From: Baylisascaris procyonis
Taxonomy: Eukaryota; Nematoda; Chromadorea; Rhabditida; Ascarididae
NCBI GenBank assembly: GCA_037389465.1
Contig: JAZARR010000153.1
Coordinates: forward strand, 2,837,001 to 2,901,000
Direction of reading: 5' to 3'
DNA length: 64,000 bases
Shown here: piece after piece, positions 13,901-27,971 of the stretch
How positions within the stretch are numbered: the first letter of the stretch is position 1
Layout of the letters: the number at the start of each line of letters is the position of its first letter
Position numbers and translations under genes: made by a program
The notes under the pieces: generated by a model
The model's database searches: none
Seen by the model: only the letters and a program-made list of their open reading frames with translations
Told to the model about the DNA's origin: nothing

Positions 13901-16307
13901 ATTCTAGGGATTCTGAAGCAGTGGCACAGAAACTAGGACGAGTGAAGCTAGGCAAGCGTGGATTATTGGGACGCCCTCAACTATTGTTGGCATTTTATCG
14001 GAACGGCAAACTGACGATTGTATTCAGCCAAGCGAGTTCCACAGAACCCCACTTTCGTACAACTCTTCAGCTTAGCACCACGTGTACATGTTGGGTGCGG
14101 TTTAGTTAACTGCATTTGAAGCAGCTTGCAGTGTTCCATATGTAGGTGAAGGTCGCTTGCAGTTTTGGTGGGTAAGGTTCTTATAAGATGGGCACTTCTA
14201 TGAGTAGCTTTTTAATAGATGTTAACCGGTGACAGGGATTTTCGCACGGTATTTCACCTGATGAACGCACATACGTGTAGGAATGCGATTTTGATTCTCA
14301 TAATTATTGTTATTATGTATGAAGAAACTTGTGTGATGGATGGCAAACATTTGCTGATTCTCAACGGATAGGGACTATTGGTGCTGATAGCATATGTGCA
14401 TGGGTTATTTTATCGATCTAATACTACAAGGGATTGTTGTTTAAGGCCTAAACCGTATTTGGAGGGCGCTTCTTATTCCATTCTTCATCCCCTTTCCCCA
14501 ACTGACCGCTCCATTCTGCATGTGTGGAAGGCACTACCCTTTGATCCATAGAATACTGGCCAACTTTTACTGTAGAACTTGACTAAGTTCTGAGGGTAGG
14601 AGGAGGGGAGGGATATATAGCCACAAGTCATAAATAAACCGTCAATGAAGAGAATGTCACGGTGTTGTAGCAAGAAATGTGGCAAAAACATGGCGTCGTA
14701 TAGCTTAGTGATGAATCATCACTGAACTGTTGTTGTTGATTACGGTTATTTAAAGCAAGACAGTCGATCAATGTCGATCGCACATTTTTTACTGCAACTG
14801 AATTTTCTCCTATTCCAGCTCCCCATTCATCCCTCTACCTCTCCCCAATTTCCCTCACCCATCTTGGGTCCACCCTTGACCCAATCCCTCTAATCGTTCA
14901 TGCGACCACTTCGATCTTAATATCTTTAACCCTGTTCCGTTGATAGGTAACTCGTGAACTTCCATTTTTCAGTCGCATTTGGGGAATCTTCTCTCAGAAT
15001 TCTTATGAGAAATTGCTCATTTATTTTTTATAATATTTTTATATTCTTCCCTAGGTTTTCCGAACTAAACAGCTTATTTATAAGCGAAGAAATTAACGTA
15101 TCGGTTATTCGATTATGTCAATCATTGCAAAATATCTCCGCACACACAATAAAGGGCTTCATCGAAAACGACGTTAATCTCGCTCACTATTGAAAATATA
15201 CATTCCGTTTTATCGTGAAAATTGTGTTATCTTTGGATTTGCATTTTCATGATTGCATTGCAACAAAAATTGCATTATTTTTGGATGGAATAGAAAGTCC
15301 AGGATATAAGTATTTTCGTAGATTTCGAAAGGGATCTGCAGTTAAGTGTATGTGTGATGTTCATCTATATGTAAATACCCATATGCGTATATGGGCGTGC
15401 TTTTTTGCGTCGATGTTATTTTGAGCAATAATTGAGATAATTAGAGGTCAGAGGTCAAATGATCAGATGAGAGGTCAGAGAGGTGCAAAAATCGCGAAAT
15501 TCAGGTTTAGTTCAGCCGATTTGATTGCAGTCGATTCAACCGAAATATGAATAATAATATGGAAGAGTTTTGTTTATTGAATTATATTTTTTTATTGTGA
15601 AGTGGTTATTTTTTCGTACATTGCTCAGTTATAGTTGTTTCAACATTCGTTTTAGCTTTTTTTCATTAGTTAATTCCGTGTTTGTTTTTATTTTGTTAGA
15701 CTCCATTCATGCAAATTCCTGCACTAAGGGGCACTAAATTATTCTCTTCAAGTATGTGATTATGTGAACGATATAGATGGGGGATTTTAGCCAAGGTATT
15801 TTTTGAAAAATTTCTAATTGGGAGCCGATATATGCCTACAAAACTTGAAGCTTTGCACACACAAGTGAATACGTTACAGCAAAAAATATTTTGCACGTTG
15901 CAATCCAGTAAATTACCAGAGAAAAGGTCGTGAACAGGAAAAAACAAACCAGAGATCCTTCATTGTCAAACGATTTGATTCCGATTTCAACAAATCTTTC
16001 ATTCTAAAAGATACTTGTAAAAGATACTTTCATCGTTAAAGGAGTAAAAAAGATATAGGTCGAACCGTAAAGAGGAGACCCCTCTTCCTCGATCTCCTAT
16101 CCTTCTATCCTGCTGTCGCTCTCCTTCCTTCCTTCTTCGCATCCCCTATTTTCCTCAAACATAGCCCCTCCCTACAATTGGTATGAAATCGACAGCTGTG
16201 TGACGTAGGTGTGAAAGGAAATAAAGAGTTGCTAACTTGCACCATTTTTATGTTAGAATGTGTAAGAAATCTGTACGTTGATGATCGCTGTATGTTCCAA
16301 AACCTCT

Positions 16308-16425
16308 CTATACCAAATACCGAATATCGTCTGGTACTAAATACTATCGATGTACTAAATACCATACATACCATCAAGTACCGTATACCATAAATACCAT
16401 ATACTTAAATACCGATATACCAATA
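16308..16425. repeat. Degenerate TACC/AAATACC minisatellite
   Basis: Repeated variants of aaataccat and gtaccgtatacc with imperfect period, roughly a dozen units in 118 bp, about 280 bp upstream of the first kinase exon. No function inferred. Confidence 0.6.
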
Positions 16426-16739
16426 CGATAAAAGAATGCATTTTACAAATCTATTGAAACAATTAATTGTGCTGATTTTCGTTTCTTATCAATGTGTCTA
16501 AACGCTTCTAGTAATACTTCAATAACCGTTACACTCTAGACAACACAGCATTGAGCCGGTTGGTTTCATATAGATGACGCAACTTCATACTTGCAATAAA
16601 AGCAATTGCCACGCCTGCAAGAGGTGAGCCGTATACATTTCTACATCAGTGTTTTGCTGTGTCATTTATTGCCAACTTCAACGATATTATTATGTGTTTT
16701 CTTCAGTTTTGTCTTCGAAAATCTTTAACGAGTGAAGTG

Positions 16740-19700
16740 ATGAAATTCGAAACTCATATGGTTAAAGGAGGCGTTAGTACTTTCCCAATGACTCTACCAT
16801 CGATATATCAACATTTGCAAAAAATTGGACAAGGTTCTCAAGGAGTTGTCGTGTAAGTTTTTCTTTCTTATTATTGCATTGATTTATGAGAGTTTTCCAC
16901 TTGGCATATGATACTATCAAATGAAACGATTTATTTGTGCTTGTAATAATAATAATATACTTAAATTAATATAAGATGAAGAAATAAGCAGTATAGCGTA
17001 TGAATAATGTTCTTAAATGAAATAGGATTTTATTGCTAATTCATAATATTATAACTCTCGATGGAATTTAATAATATTTTTATCGATAATATTGAAATAC
17101 TTTTAGAAAAAAAAAAAAAAAGAAAAAGAACGCTGATATAATTTTTATCCCTTATATGATCTCATATGCGATAGATCAGCCGATTGCGTCGATAAAAAAT
17201 GTTTAGTTATATATTGCAATTATTTGAAAGTAGTAGAAGTTTTGGTTCATAAAAGCAATGAAAAAAATTTTTTTTTTATTAATCATGCGTTCGTTCATCT
17301 TCCATTTTTCACCGTCAAAGCGAATCATTTAGAAAAAAAAAAAAAAAAACAAGTTTCATTTACTTCCATCTATCCATTATCGACAAAAAAATCGAGAACA
17401 CTGAATGTAGAATACGTTCTCTAAATTTCAACATTACGATGTTTGTTGAGTTGATAATGTTGGACAAATACGCACTAGCACAGGCCGCACTCATAATGCG
17501 CTTTTACAGTGTAATTCACAAAAAAAAAAAAAAATTTGATTGCCAAAATGAAATGACTCAAGCAACAGAGAAAACCTCTAAATCATCAGTGTATCTCTGA
17601 ATCTTTAATCACTAAATCTTCCGTATGATCTTCATTTCCGGTTATTCGTCTTCTTTTCGCAATGACAATATTATAGTATTTTTCATATTTCATATATGCT
17701 ACAATCCTGTTCAATTATCGCGGATGGAAGATATGCGGACGCATAAGAAAGAATCATAAGGTGGAATAGGAAATGATGTGATCAATATAAAAAAATATAA
17801 AAATATAAAAATATAGATTAGAAGAAGTACAGTCCAGCATTCCTGCACTATTTTGCGTCCCTCTCACTCTCAACTTCCTCTCACCTTCACATTCCGTCTT
17901 CATCAAAACGTCAACCTGCATGTCTTCTTATGCCCTAATCTGTGAGGCTTCCAATACAGTCAAAAAGACGACCGAGGATGAATTTCTGTTCGTTTTCAAA
18001 TGACCTTCTAGGGAGAGTCGCAAATGCGTAATGGCGAATCAAAGAAGACGACTGGTCAGTAAATACTGGCCATCGGCCGGCGACTACGAAATAATAGAAG
18101 CCTCAACTTATTCACTGCACTATTTCATTTGTTAAAGAAGCGTTCAGTAATCTGAAATAAGTAGTTTTCGAAAATTTTTAACTAATATTGTCACAATCGA
18201 ATGGAGTAATTTGTTCGTAGTGAGCAAAAACGAAATAATAATAAAGTAAGAATAATATTTAAATTTTCACTGTGAAATGCAAAACTTTCGGTGCTTTAAT
18301 TTTTCTTTTGAGATATATTGACTTTTGTTGTTATCGTCGCATTGCATTATTCTCAGTTTCTTGCTTCATTTTATATTTCCATCCACATCGATTAAGCGAA
18401 CGTTTTTCCTCACCATTTCATTTCAGTTCTATTTTCAAGATGAACAGCTTCATACTTATGAAATTCTTTGTTAAGTTCAGGTTGAACCTGTACCTTTAAT
18501 TTCCAGCAAATAGCGGAATAAGACAAAAGCTTAGATAAGCTTTAATTGTGCACAATTGCGCAAATAGCGCCCCAATGAGCGTTTCATGTATTCCGCGCTT
18601 TTTTGGAATAACTTGCGAGCATCGAACTTCTATCGTAGAGCCAAATTTTTTCGTCTCGGGAAGCAAAGTAACAAATATGCAAATTTCATGACTCGTTTTT
18701 TTTCACGCCTATAGAGAATTTCCCTCTGCGCTTATGTGAGCTGAGATATAATGTTGTAATTTTTTGTTTAGTAGTGCGGATGTGATTGTCAATGGCGTAT
18801 TTCAACGTAAAGTGGCAATAAAGAAATGGCTTGGAATGTTTCATGATGGTGGTCCAAGGGCTCAACGTCTAGCGCAATTAGCATATCGTGAGGTGTGCTT
18901 CATGGCTACACTCACGCATCCCAACGTTCGTTTTTCTTTACTTCTTATCCATGAGGAGTTTATAAGAGCTCTATGTATAAGGCGCAGGTGTTCCATAGGA
19001 ATGACATTACTTAAAGCGAGGAAGGAAAAAGAATGATTGATGCTCTGTACCTGATACTAAACTACCACATAGCAGGCGAGAGCAGGGAGTGTTTCAAGTT
19101 GTTCAGCAGCTTTTGTCAGACTTTTTATGCGTCTTTGAGAAATTCCACTTGCAGAGTTCGTGTTTCGCATATACATCATATATCTAATCTACAGTCTAAT
19201 GTAATTATATAAAATCGGTTCCGAAGGAGCATATTTAACACGTTGGGCATATTTAACTCCTATACTGACGAATATTGACTTAAACGTCATAAAGTCGGAA
19301 TCAAAAGTTTGCAAAAACTTTTTCGGCCATCTCATCGAGAATATTGTTTGATTTGAGATCCGATTTATAAAAGCGCATATCATAGAGCTTCATCAAGCAC
19401 ATTTTTCTCGTTATGTTGAATTTTAATAACCGATACATTAGTGATCGATATATTCTCTTACAGTTAATGTCACTCGAGTATGCATTTACACCACCCGAAA
19501 CGAATATCGATAATTTCGATCATTTCTACGTAGTAATGGAACTTCAAGATCATATGCTAACCGAATTAATCCGACCCGATCCAAATGTATTTAAATTGGA
19601 ACATAAAGATCTTTCATTTCTAATATATCAATTGATCGTTGGTGTTCATCATTTACATGCTCAAGGCATTATTCATCGGGTTTGTTGTTTTCAGTTTTTT

Positions 19701-22700
19701 CATTCTGTAATATTTTTCTTATATCATTAATAGTTTCAAATGATTTTTAACTTTTCACCAATAATTAAATATCTTTGAGTTTTTGTATTTTATTAGATCT
19801 TTGAATTCATTTAATGATTTATTATGCAATATTTTCGTTCGAATGAAACATCAGAAAGAGAATCTCACAAAGTGCATAGATATGTGCGTAAAAATTTGAA
19901 TGCCGAAATGATTCAAAATGTTTCTTATTGATGTTTTTTTGCTAATTTGCATGTGAAGAGCTTTGTCTGTGTGTTTGTGTATGTCTATGTATGCGTGCTT
20001 GTTTTTATATGCCTTTATTTGTTTTGAAGTCAATAAATTGGTGCGAACAATTTGTACCGTAGGGTGAACTTCTTTGGCAACGTTTAGGTTGACTATCAAT
20101 CATGAAGACAGTTTTTGATATTCAGATGTGCCCAGAAATTTGCATATATTGTGCAACTAATCCGGTTCACTTCGTATTCGTTTTTGACAAGATTTGAATA
20201 CTAATGTATGAAAATGCTTCGTTTGTGTGGAGCGCTTCAAAAAGTCGCATTCTCAGGCACATTTCTCTGCTTATCGACCCTCGAAAAAGTTTGCGCTCTT
20301 CATTAATCACTTCCAACTGACCAATCTTCCTACTGGGACTATTTCTTCAGCTACTCTGCAAAGACGCATATTGCACTCGCATTTCGATGCACAAATTCCG
20401 TTCCCTCTAAGGGGAGAGCGGTTGGTGATGTGGAGGGGAAATGGTTTGGTTAGGGGAGAGGTGGAATGGGAGAGGCATTGTTGTTGTTGCCTAATAAATA
20501 CTAATTCATAGAGGTCAAATAATGTCAGCTTTCGACAAAACAGAGAGTTGCAAAAGACCGCACATTGGCTTGCCATGAAACTTCAAAAAATTTGAGGAAC
20601 TTCGGCGTTCATCTGCGCGGCATCATAACAACACAGCTCTATGCTCAATCACATCTTTTTTTTTTACTCGCCAATTTTTAGCCTATAACCCACATAGGTA
20701 CCAATACTTGTATTGGTTAGCAAGTTTCTTCATCTGCGTTGATATTGCTGTTCTTTATTTCATTTGGTCGTCAATTAATGTAGAGGAGAAAATTAATGAA
20801 AAATTTTCTTCATCGTTAAATTTTTCTAAGTCGGAAAAAAATTAATTCCTCTTCTACTAAGTGATACATCAAAGAGCCCCACTTTAATGTATTAGAGCAC
20901 ATTCTCACCATCTAGCAATTCGACATCAAGCATCTTGGCTATAACTTCCTGTTAGTTAATAATAATACTTCATCGTACTGCTCGTAAGTTACACACTTCA
21001 AAAATTAAAGGTATAGTGCTTCGATATTCGTGATTTATTGATATTTCTTCTTGTTCATAAGTGTGGAAATTCTATAACCCTTCTATAAGGCAAATCAAGT
21101 TCATAACTAAATACAGCTGTAATATTCCCGCTTGATCTATAGCCGATTGGTCTACCTTAGACACTTCTTTATAACTTCATGTAAAGCAACTAAGCAGTCG
21201 ATCCTAATACCTGAAATTATGCAAATTTCAGGATTTGAAACCCGAGAATATCGCATTCAGTGATCGTGCAATATTGAAAATCCTTGATTATGGTTTATCA
21301 CGCATTGAAAGCGATAATGCAGAAATGACGCAATATGTGGTCACTAGACCTTATAGAGCTCCCGAAATTGTTTTATGTATGCCTTATGATAACAAAGGTA
21401 ATGCATATTTGAGACAAAACAGTTGTTATTTTACAATAGGTTGTGTTATACTTTTTCAAGGATGGATGCTGTCGACGCTGTGGTGGAAATGATAAAGTCA
21501 CTTATCATCGTTATTTTCAGCTGAACTTTTATTCGCTTATCCGTTAATCACGAATCTCTTTGTATAGAAACAAATCCGGATTTTCAGGATTCTTCCGCAT
21601 TCTTCCTCTCGCATTCATAGTTCCAATGAGATTATTCCTCAATTTTGAGCAAGATGAAAAATGAGCTCACCGAGGTCATGAATCACATCTAGTACTAATA
21701 CTACGATTTTAATCGGTACAGACTTTTAGATTTCATATTTAATATTTTAAGTGATTTTAAAGTACCATTTTAATTCAGCATAGATTCAGTTTCAATCAAT
21801 TAATAATCATATATTGGATTTTTATAAAGAATTGAGAAAAGCAGTCAGTTTTTCCCAGGATATATTTAGTAATTCTCAGTGGGGCTAGTAATTTTCAGGA
21901 TTCCTCCCCTTCCACCCGCTCATTTCCATAGTTTTAGTTCAAACTGACTATAAAAAATAATTTAGCAGTGACCTTTCATCCAGCTTCATAATGTCACATT
22001 GGTCACATCCTCATAGAAACGAAATTTTTTTCTGATCGACAAAATATAGGAATTTATCTCACTTTCCGTATATTAGATGTTGATGTCAACGAATATCTGA
22101 GCACAATTTTTGAAAAAGTCAGCTGCATTTGTCATTTTCATCGCCAAAAAAAAAGATTCATTCACGTTAATGTTGCAAATACATGCCTCTTTACACCCGG
22201 CTATGAATCATTGCTTGTGATTGACAGCTATACTGCTGTCGATCAACAACGATCACTTAATGACTGTTATGAATCTCGGTTGGCAATTATTAATCGTCTT
22301 TGTTTGTTTTTTTTTGTTTTTATTAAGGCTTTCAAGTTGCATTCAATAGCACGAGAAATTTCGGTAACTGAGATCGGTGAGTGATCCTCAATCAGAAATC
22401 ACCTTCAAGGTCCTAGTTTAGTCGTCTTTTATGTGGCCTTCCAGATGACTTTGGATTCTTATGCACTGAGATTTTCTTGTTTTACTTTTGGCAAGCAATC
22501 CGATATGCATATTTCATAGTGAAACTAAAAGGGAGACAAGGGATTAGAGGTTGCTAATGGCACGGGAAGATTCTTATATTTTAAAAAATTGCATTGCTTC
22601 ATATTCGCTTATATCCTCTGAATTATTGCTTTATCTGATATTAAAGACGACTATAAAAATACGTCCTCATATATTGTACTATTGTAAGTAGTAGTTAAAC

Positions 22701-25470
22701 AATTCGAATAAATAATAAACAACTTAATAAAGGTAAATTTTCCCTTTTCTTCACCAGGAAGTTTAATATTCTCTTCAATTTCCACTTCTTACCTTGCTTT
22801 TCCTTTCAAATATTGGATAATGTTCAATGCCAACTTCTTTTGCATATTTTTCTAAAATTGCTCCACAAGTTTCATCTCATCTCAAAACGTTATCTTATAT
22901 AGAAACCAAAATTGTGAAAGAATACACTTTTTGGACTAATTTCAAACGTTAAAATGATTGCTAGGCACGAGATTTAATTTTTTATATACTTCTATATTAA
23001 CTTCTATATTAACTTAGGAGTCGTACCTTCATGGAGGGGTATAGTTTTCCTTTGATAAGCTAGCACGCATATAGCGCTCGCGACTTTCGGAAATAGACAT
23101 AATGTTCAGCAAGTTACTTGCCAGGGGGGGGGGGGGTGGGGGAGTATTTGCGATTCGAAATTTTCAAATTAGATATATGATCAAGAGGAAAGTAAGCGGA
23201 GGATATATTTTAATGGGAAATTGACAAAACAGCGTGTAGTAGTGGTAGTGGTCATTTTCCTGTTTCAAGTCATTCTAACATTTCCACTTGGTGCACGAAT
23301 ACAGCGGATAATAAAACCAATACGTTATAGGTAGAGGAGCAGCTTATATCCAAGGTGGATGCGTTCATAACTTACAAAAAAGAACGTATGTCTATGGGAG
23401 GGATTTATGGATGGGGGAATATAGTGGATTGCTTTTGTGAAAATTTTAAAGAGAACAAATGAATTTGCAGTTGATGTTTGGTCAATAGGCTGTATTATGG
23501 CTGAGATGATATTGCATAGGCGCTTATTTCATGCTTTGAATTCTCGACAACTTTATCGAAATATGCTGACCATTTTGGGTAGTCCAAGTGCGGATTTTAT
23601 TGCCAGGTAAGAAGTTGTTGCTATTTCTAGGTAAAAAGTTATTACATATCAGCATGAAATAATTAGAAAACCTTAAAGAAATAATTATTAACTTCCGCAT
23701 TGAGTACGTCAAGAGGGTTATCTCCTTCTATTCTTCAATTTAAAATTTCCCTTCTAAATATTCGAAGATATTATTTGCCGGGTTTATTCTTCTTGGGATA
23801 TATATTTTCATCTATGCTGCCTTCACCTTGATTAAAGTCTAAGTACATCTATTAAGTATGAGTTCTGGTAAAAAAAAAAGGTAATTTACCATGATTCAAT
23901 TATTAACGCTTGTATGTTTTTCCCAAACATCTCTTACCTTTACAAAAAAAACCATTCACGATTTCTAATTCAAAAAGATTTCCTCATCCGTTTTAACTGA
24001 CAAAGCCAGCTGGCTTTGAAGGCGACTTTTTCTATAAAACATATTATGTGTAGAAGGTGAAATATGATGTTGCATTATATTATTTCTTGGCTTTCTAATT
24101 ATCTATTGTTCCATTTCAAGTTCACAGTTGTTTTGTAGAGTTAATGATCCAGGGATCAGTGAAGCTATCAAGGATGTGGAGGATTATACTGCAAAACCTT
24201 TCGACGAAATATTTCCCGATGATTTCTTCAAGCCGACTGATCCAAGTTTTCCTCATCTTAATGGTAATGATTGGAATTTTACCTCTTGAAAAACAACTAT
24301 TAATGGCAATGCTAGCATAACTACCATAAAAACCTCTGTCGTAGTTCCATGACTTATAGAATGCCGAAATTTTCGAGACGAATAGTCGAAGATTGCACTG
24401 TTTTATCAAAAGGTTTTAGCCGATTCTCTTAACGAATGTGAAGGTATTATAGTTTGTGGATCCTATCATGGAGGGTTTATTGCATAATCGTGTTATCCAT
24501 GTAGTCATGGCTGACCTTAATGTTGGAAAACAACCGACCAACTGAGAAATGATCTCAATAAGAAGTGAGAGATATGAACAAGACAAGGAAGAAATAAGAA
24601 AAATTCCAAGAAATTGCTTTTATGATGCATCTTAGAAACAGTGATTGAACTGATTATTCTTATGCTGATTTAATAATACTCTCACTCTTCTATTAGAAGT
24701 GATTTATACTTCACAGTGTCTATGATTCCATCTTATCATATTTCAAAGATTCTAATTCAGCTGATAATGCGAGAGATCTTCTCAAGAATATGTTAAAAAT
24801 CGATCCAAATGAACGATACAATATACAGCAAGCTGTTGAACATCCATATGTATCACGATGGTTTCGTGAGAATGAATGGAATCATCCACAAGTACCGATA
24901 GAGTATCATGAAGAGGAGAATGAAGCAAAGAGACCGATTGATGAATGGAGAGGTAATTTCACTACGATTAATCGGTATTTTAATATTTTATGGTTGCCAT
25001 TATCCACTTCTTTAATTGACTTTATCAGTGATTATATTCTCGCTTCTATCCGACAGTACAAATGGACTTGTCAGCTAGAGAGTACGAGAGGAATCTGAAG
25101 CCCCTCTATACTACATTATTTTCGAATTGAATTAAATACTGGCACATTCTGCCCCCTTTCTCCTTCCATGTTTTCAGGCGATGGATTATAGAAGTTTTGC
25201 GCAAATTTTGAGAAGTGGCAATGGATTTTCTAGGCATTTTTTTTCGTTCGAAGTGCACTGTTGCATTAAAAAGATATAAGAAAACGTTATCACTTCATGG
25301 TTATCTCGGTGATTAAATCGAATTCTTTTTCTTATAGGTTTTGCTCAGTAAAACTAAATGCGTAGAAGTGATATAGTTCAAGAGTCGCAATGACTTGACG
25401 AATTTTTTTTTCAGGTATGCTGTTTGCAAAAATTATGGAAATTCAACGCCGTATAGAAAGCATTGCATGA
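16740..25470 (+). CDS. Stress-activated MAP kinase (JNK/p38 group), TQY activation motif
   Basis: Exons 16740-16852, 18772-18925, 19464-19679, 21232-21397, 23471-23606, 24139-24263, 24761-24952 and 25415-25470 (TGA) join in phase to 1158 nt, 385 residues, a normal MAP-kinase length. Seen in order: glycine loop GQGSQG (30-35), ATP-binding lysine in VAIKK (Lys55), helix-C glutamate in YRE (Glu78), catalytic loop HRDLKPEN (Asp162), DYG where DFG is usual (180-182), activation motif Thr194-Gln-Tyr196, VVTRPYRAPE, VDVWSIGCIMAE, and the C-terminal HPYVSRWF ... IDEWRG region typical of JNK and KGB-1-like kinases. Function by family: a cytoplasmic/nuclear Ser/Thr kinase activated by dual phosphorylation of Thr and Tyr by an upstream MAPKK, in stress signalling. 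JNK-like overall, though TQY is not the usual JNK TPY; a KGB-1-like or PMK-3-like paralogue is possible. The coding exon starts after ttttcttcag (acceptor ending 16706), consistent with SL trans-splicing 33 nt before the ATG, but that leader is open in frame, so an upstream coding exon is not excluded. Confidence 0.9.
23124..23141. repeat. Poly-G tract
   Basis: A run of about 13 G followed by tggggg, in the kinase intron between exons ending 21397 and starting 23471. Homopolymer length here may be unreliable in an assembly. Confidence 0.85.
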
Positions 25471-25631
25471 TCGGTCGAACGTGAAATGTGTTAGTACTGT
25501 GTGGGGATGGGATGGAATGGAATGGAATAGATACCTTGTAGTTCTCCTTCTCGGGTCTCCCTCAAATTGCATGGCTGTCATTTTCTTTGGTTGTTTTGTG
25601 GAAAAAGATCATTTCTTGCTAAACACGATTA

Positions 25632-25637
25632 AATAAA
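25632..25637 (+). terminator. Polyadenylation signal (AATAAA) for the MAP kinase gene
   Basis: First canonical aataaa downstream of the kinase stop codon, about 160 nt away. Position only; cleavage site not determined. Confidence 0.55.
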
Positions 25638-27757
25638 TATATACGAGTGCTATAGAAGGCTATACTAACAACCAGCTAGAAGATTTCAATTTCCGATGAG
25701 TTCCAATATCTGATAATTTCACATCTTTGATCTACTTCCGACACTTAAAAACTTCTAATTGACAATTAAGGCCATAATTATCTTGTTTTTTGAACAGTTT
25801 ATCTGTACTTATTCTTCCTTTTTTATACATTCTTATTCCTCCTTTATACCAATTTATTTTTATACATTCCCATGTGCCTCGTTCGTTGAAAAAATCGAAA
25901 ATTTCGTTATGTTTTTGTTTATTTCAGTTTTTTGTTGCCTTAAAATTTTGTTATAATTGTCAAATGATACGAATAAACTCATTTTATAATCCACAATGCA
26001 TAGAATAGATTAATCCTCTAACAAACACATTTCAAACAATAAAACATCGCGCATTTTCACAGCACTCTATGGAACATTGAAATGATTTGATGAATTTTAT
26101 TTGCGCATCTGTCTCATTGATTTTCAAATGCAGGATTGCATTTCCGGTCGATTATTGGGCTTGTTCATGTTGGTCACTAAGTTTTATCGTTAGCTAATAA
26201 AAGTAAAAGCTTACTGTTTGTGGAAGTTTTGTCGAAGTGGCTGACTTTAGCTGATTTCTCTTTCATGAATTCTTTCCTTTGCAAAAACCACATATCTTAC
26301 AGGCTTTGCATGCTTATCTCTGAGTGTATATCTAGTCTTAATGTGCTATACGGTATAGAACAGTGTTTCTTGGGTTTCATGAAAACTACATTGTACAGCT
26401 CACGTTATCGGAACCGATGTTGTAAAATCACTCTCCCACGTACGACATCACGTTTTAATGTTCCCGAAATTTCCTTCGAAAGTGATGTTCTCCAGTTCTA
26501 ATCTCTCAAGGGAAGGGAATTTTTTTATAAGATATATTGACCCCGTAGATCGTGCTGCTTTATGGAACGAGAACGCAGTCTTTTCCCTTCGTTCTATCCT
26601 CAAATGACCCCTTAATCCTTCACCGCTCGATAGTCCTCCCGAAGCGCAACTTCATTTTACGAGCGCAAATAAAAGTTTTAAAACATCAAAACTTGTTGCA
26701 CTAGTACAGTGGTTACGAAAACTCATGCTAATTGTACTCTAGATGTGGTTTGATTGATGAGCTCTATATGACCCATATTTTAAAGCTGCCAATAATTTCA
26801 AAACCTCGTAGCTTTTGTTGTTGTTGTTGTTTTCTAGCGTCAAGGAGCTGCGGAACCTCACAACCCTATTTTCATCGAGAAGGAGAGCTGCAGTGGTGAA
26901 ATCTGAGGGCTTCAACTTCCACTTCAGAAATAATTTTCGCTGTATTGTCAGATGCTAGCACTGAATACTAAAGTGGCCACTGATCGGCGCCAAGCCACCG
27001 CCGGCGCCGAATCGTTTCGGTGATAAGATGGCGACACCAAATCTCCTGGGGCCACATTGTCTCCGTTGCTAAAACATTTGGAATCGCTGTAACCTCATGT
27101 GTTGAAAAGTTTTGCTCGACAGACTGATCCACTTGAATTGGCTAAAACTAATTTGCTTATAATGTTGAAATATTTATTGCCAATAGATGCGATTGTGTTG
27201 CATTACTGAGAAAGTACAACTACGTTAGTACTTAATAACTGGCTAGGAATTGAATTATGATAGCAGTTGTAAAGTGATTAGAATCGAATAATAAAATATT
27301 TGAACTTAATTAGCTGATAAAATTTTGTCATTTCCTATTGAAAAAAAAAAAAAAAAAACTATCAAAAATATTTGCAGAACGATGACACATAATATGGAAA
27401 ATTACCACTTTAAATGCGGAAAAATTGCCAACTCATAGTAACCAACAATCGATGTTGAGCAATCGAAGTGACGTGCTTTACCGACCATTTTTTATCGTTA
27501 GTGCATACGCACTGCAACGAGCACGTTTGCTCATGTTCTTTTCGACAGCCTATAAAGCGAATCGTTTGCGATGAAATCAGCTTCGTATTTCCACTATTCG
27601 TTCTTTTAGTCAATGTTTTTTCGTCTAAGTTCCATCTGAAAATATGATTTATTATTTGCTTGTTGGGTAACGTAAACGTCTGTAAATTCATTCAGTAAAT
27701 TTCCTTTGAGTAGCGGAATTTTCTACGTATGTTTTCCCACCTCGGGAAGTTGAAATC

Positions 27758-27796
27758 AATAAGCAAATAAATAAATAAATAAGCAAATAAATAAAA
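27758..27796. repeat. (AAAT)n short tandem repeat
   Basis: aataaataaataaat units interrupted twice by aagc, just before the hairpin repeat. Confidence 0.85.
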
Positions 27797-27904
27797 GAAT
27801 TATTTATCTAGCTAGTGACCCCATCGATAGGAAATGCAATGTTGATATCAAATCTGTAGCCTTTCTGTTGCCGAAAACCTCCACAGGTAGTCTCCTCCAC
27901 AGGT

Positions 27905-27971
27905 ACTCTTGAAGATGAAGTCCCAAATATATGGAAAACCTCCATATATTTGGGACTTCATCGTCAAGAGT
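27905..27971. repeat. Near-perfect inverted repeat / hairpin
   Basis: Two 31-nt arms (27905-27935 and 27941-27971) are reverse complements with one mismatch (A in arm 1 against the complement of G in arm 2), separated by the five bases aaacc. A short direct duplication, ccacaggta, lies immediately upstream. Could be a template-switch duplication, a small foldback element or an RNA hairpin. Confidence 0.9.

Larger units (their letters stand above)
9018..16706. other. Long intergenic or 5' intronic region, no recognised gene
   Basis: AT-rich spacer between the zinc-finger stop and the first recognised kinase exon. It holds a C11 run (9772-9782), a long TA tract (10908-10960), a degenerate TACC-rich minisatellite (16308-16425) and many short open frames with no homology that I recognise. 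An aataaa at 9542 could end the zinc-finger transcript, about 525 nt past its stop. Part of the region could be upstream intron of the kinase gene if that gene has an unseen 5' exon. Confidence 0.5.

Noticed and set aside
13876..14109. + strand frame with a short stretch resembling the first strands of a C2 domain
   Set aside because: Only about 20 residues resemble the pattern, no following C2 strands or calcium-binding aspartates are found, and splice borders are weak.
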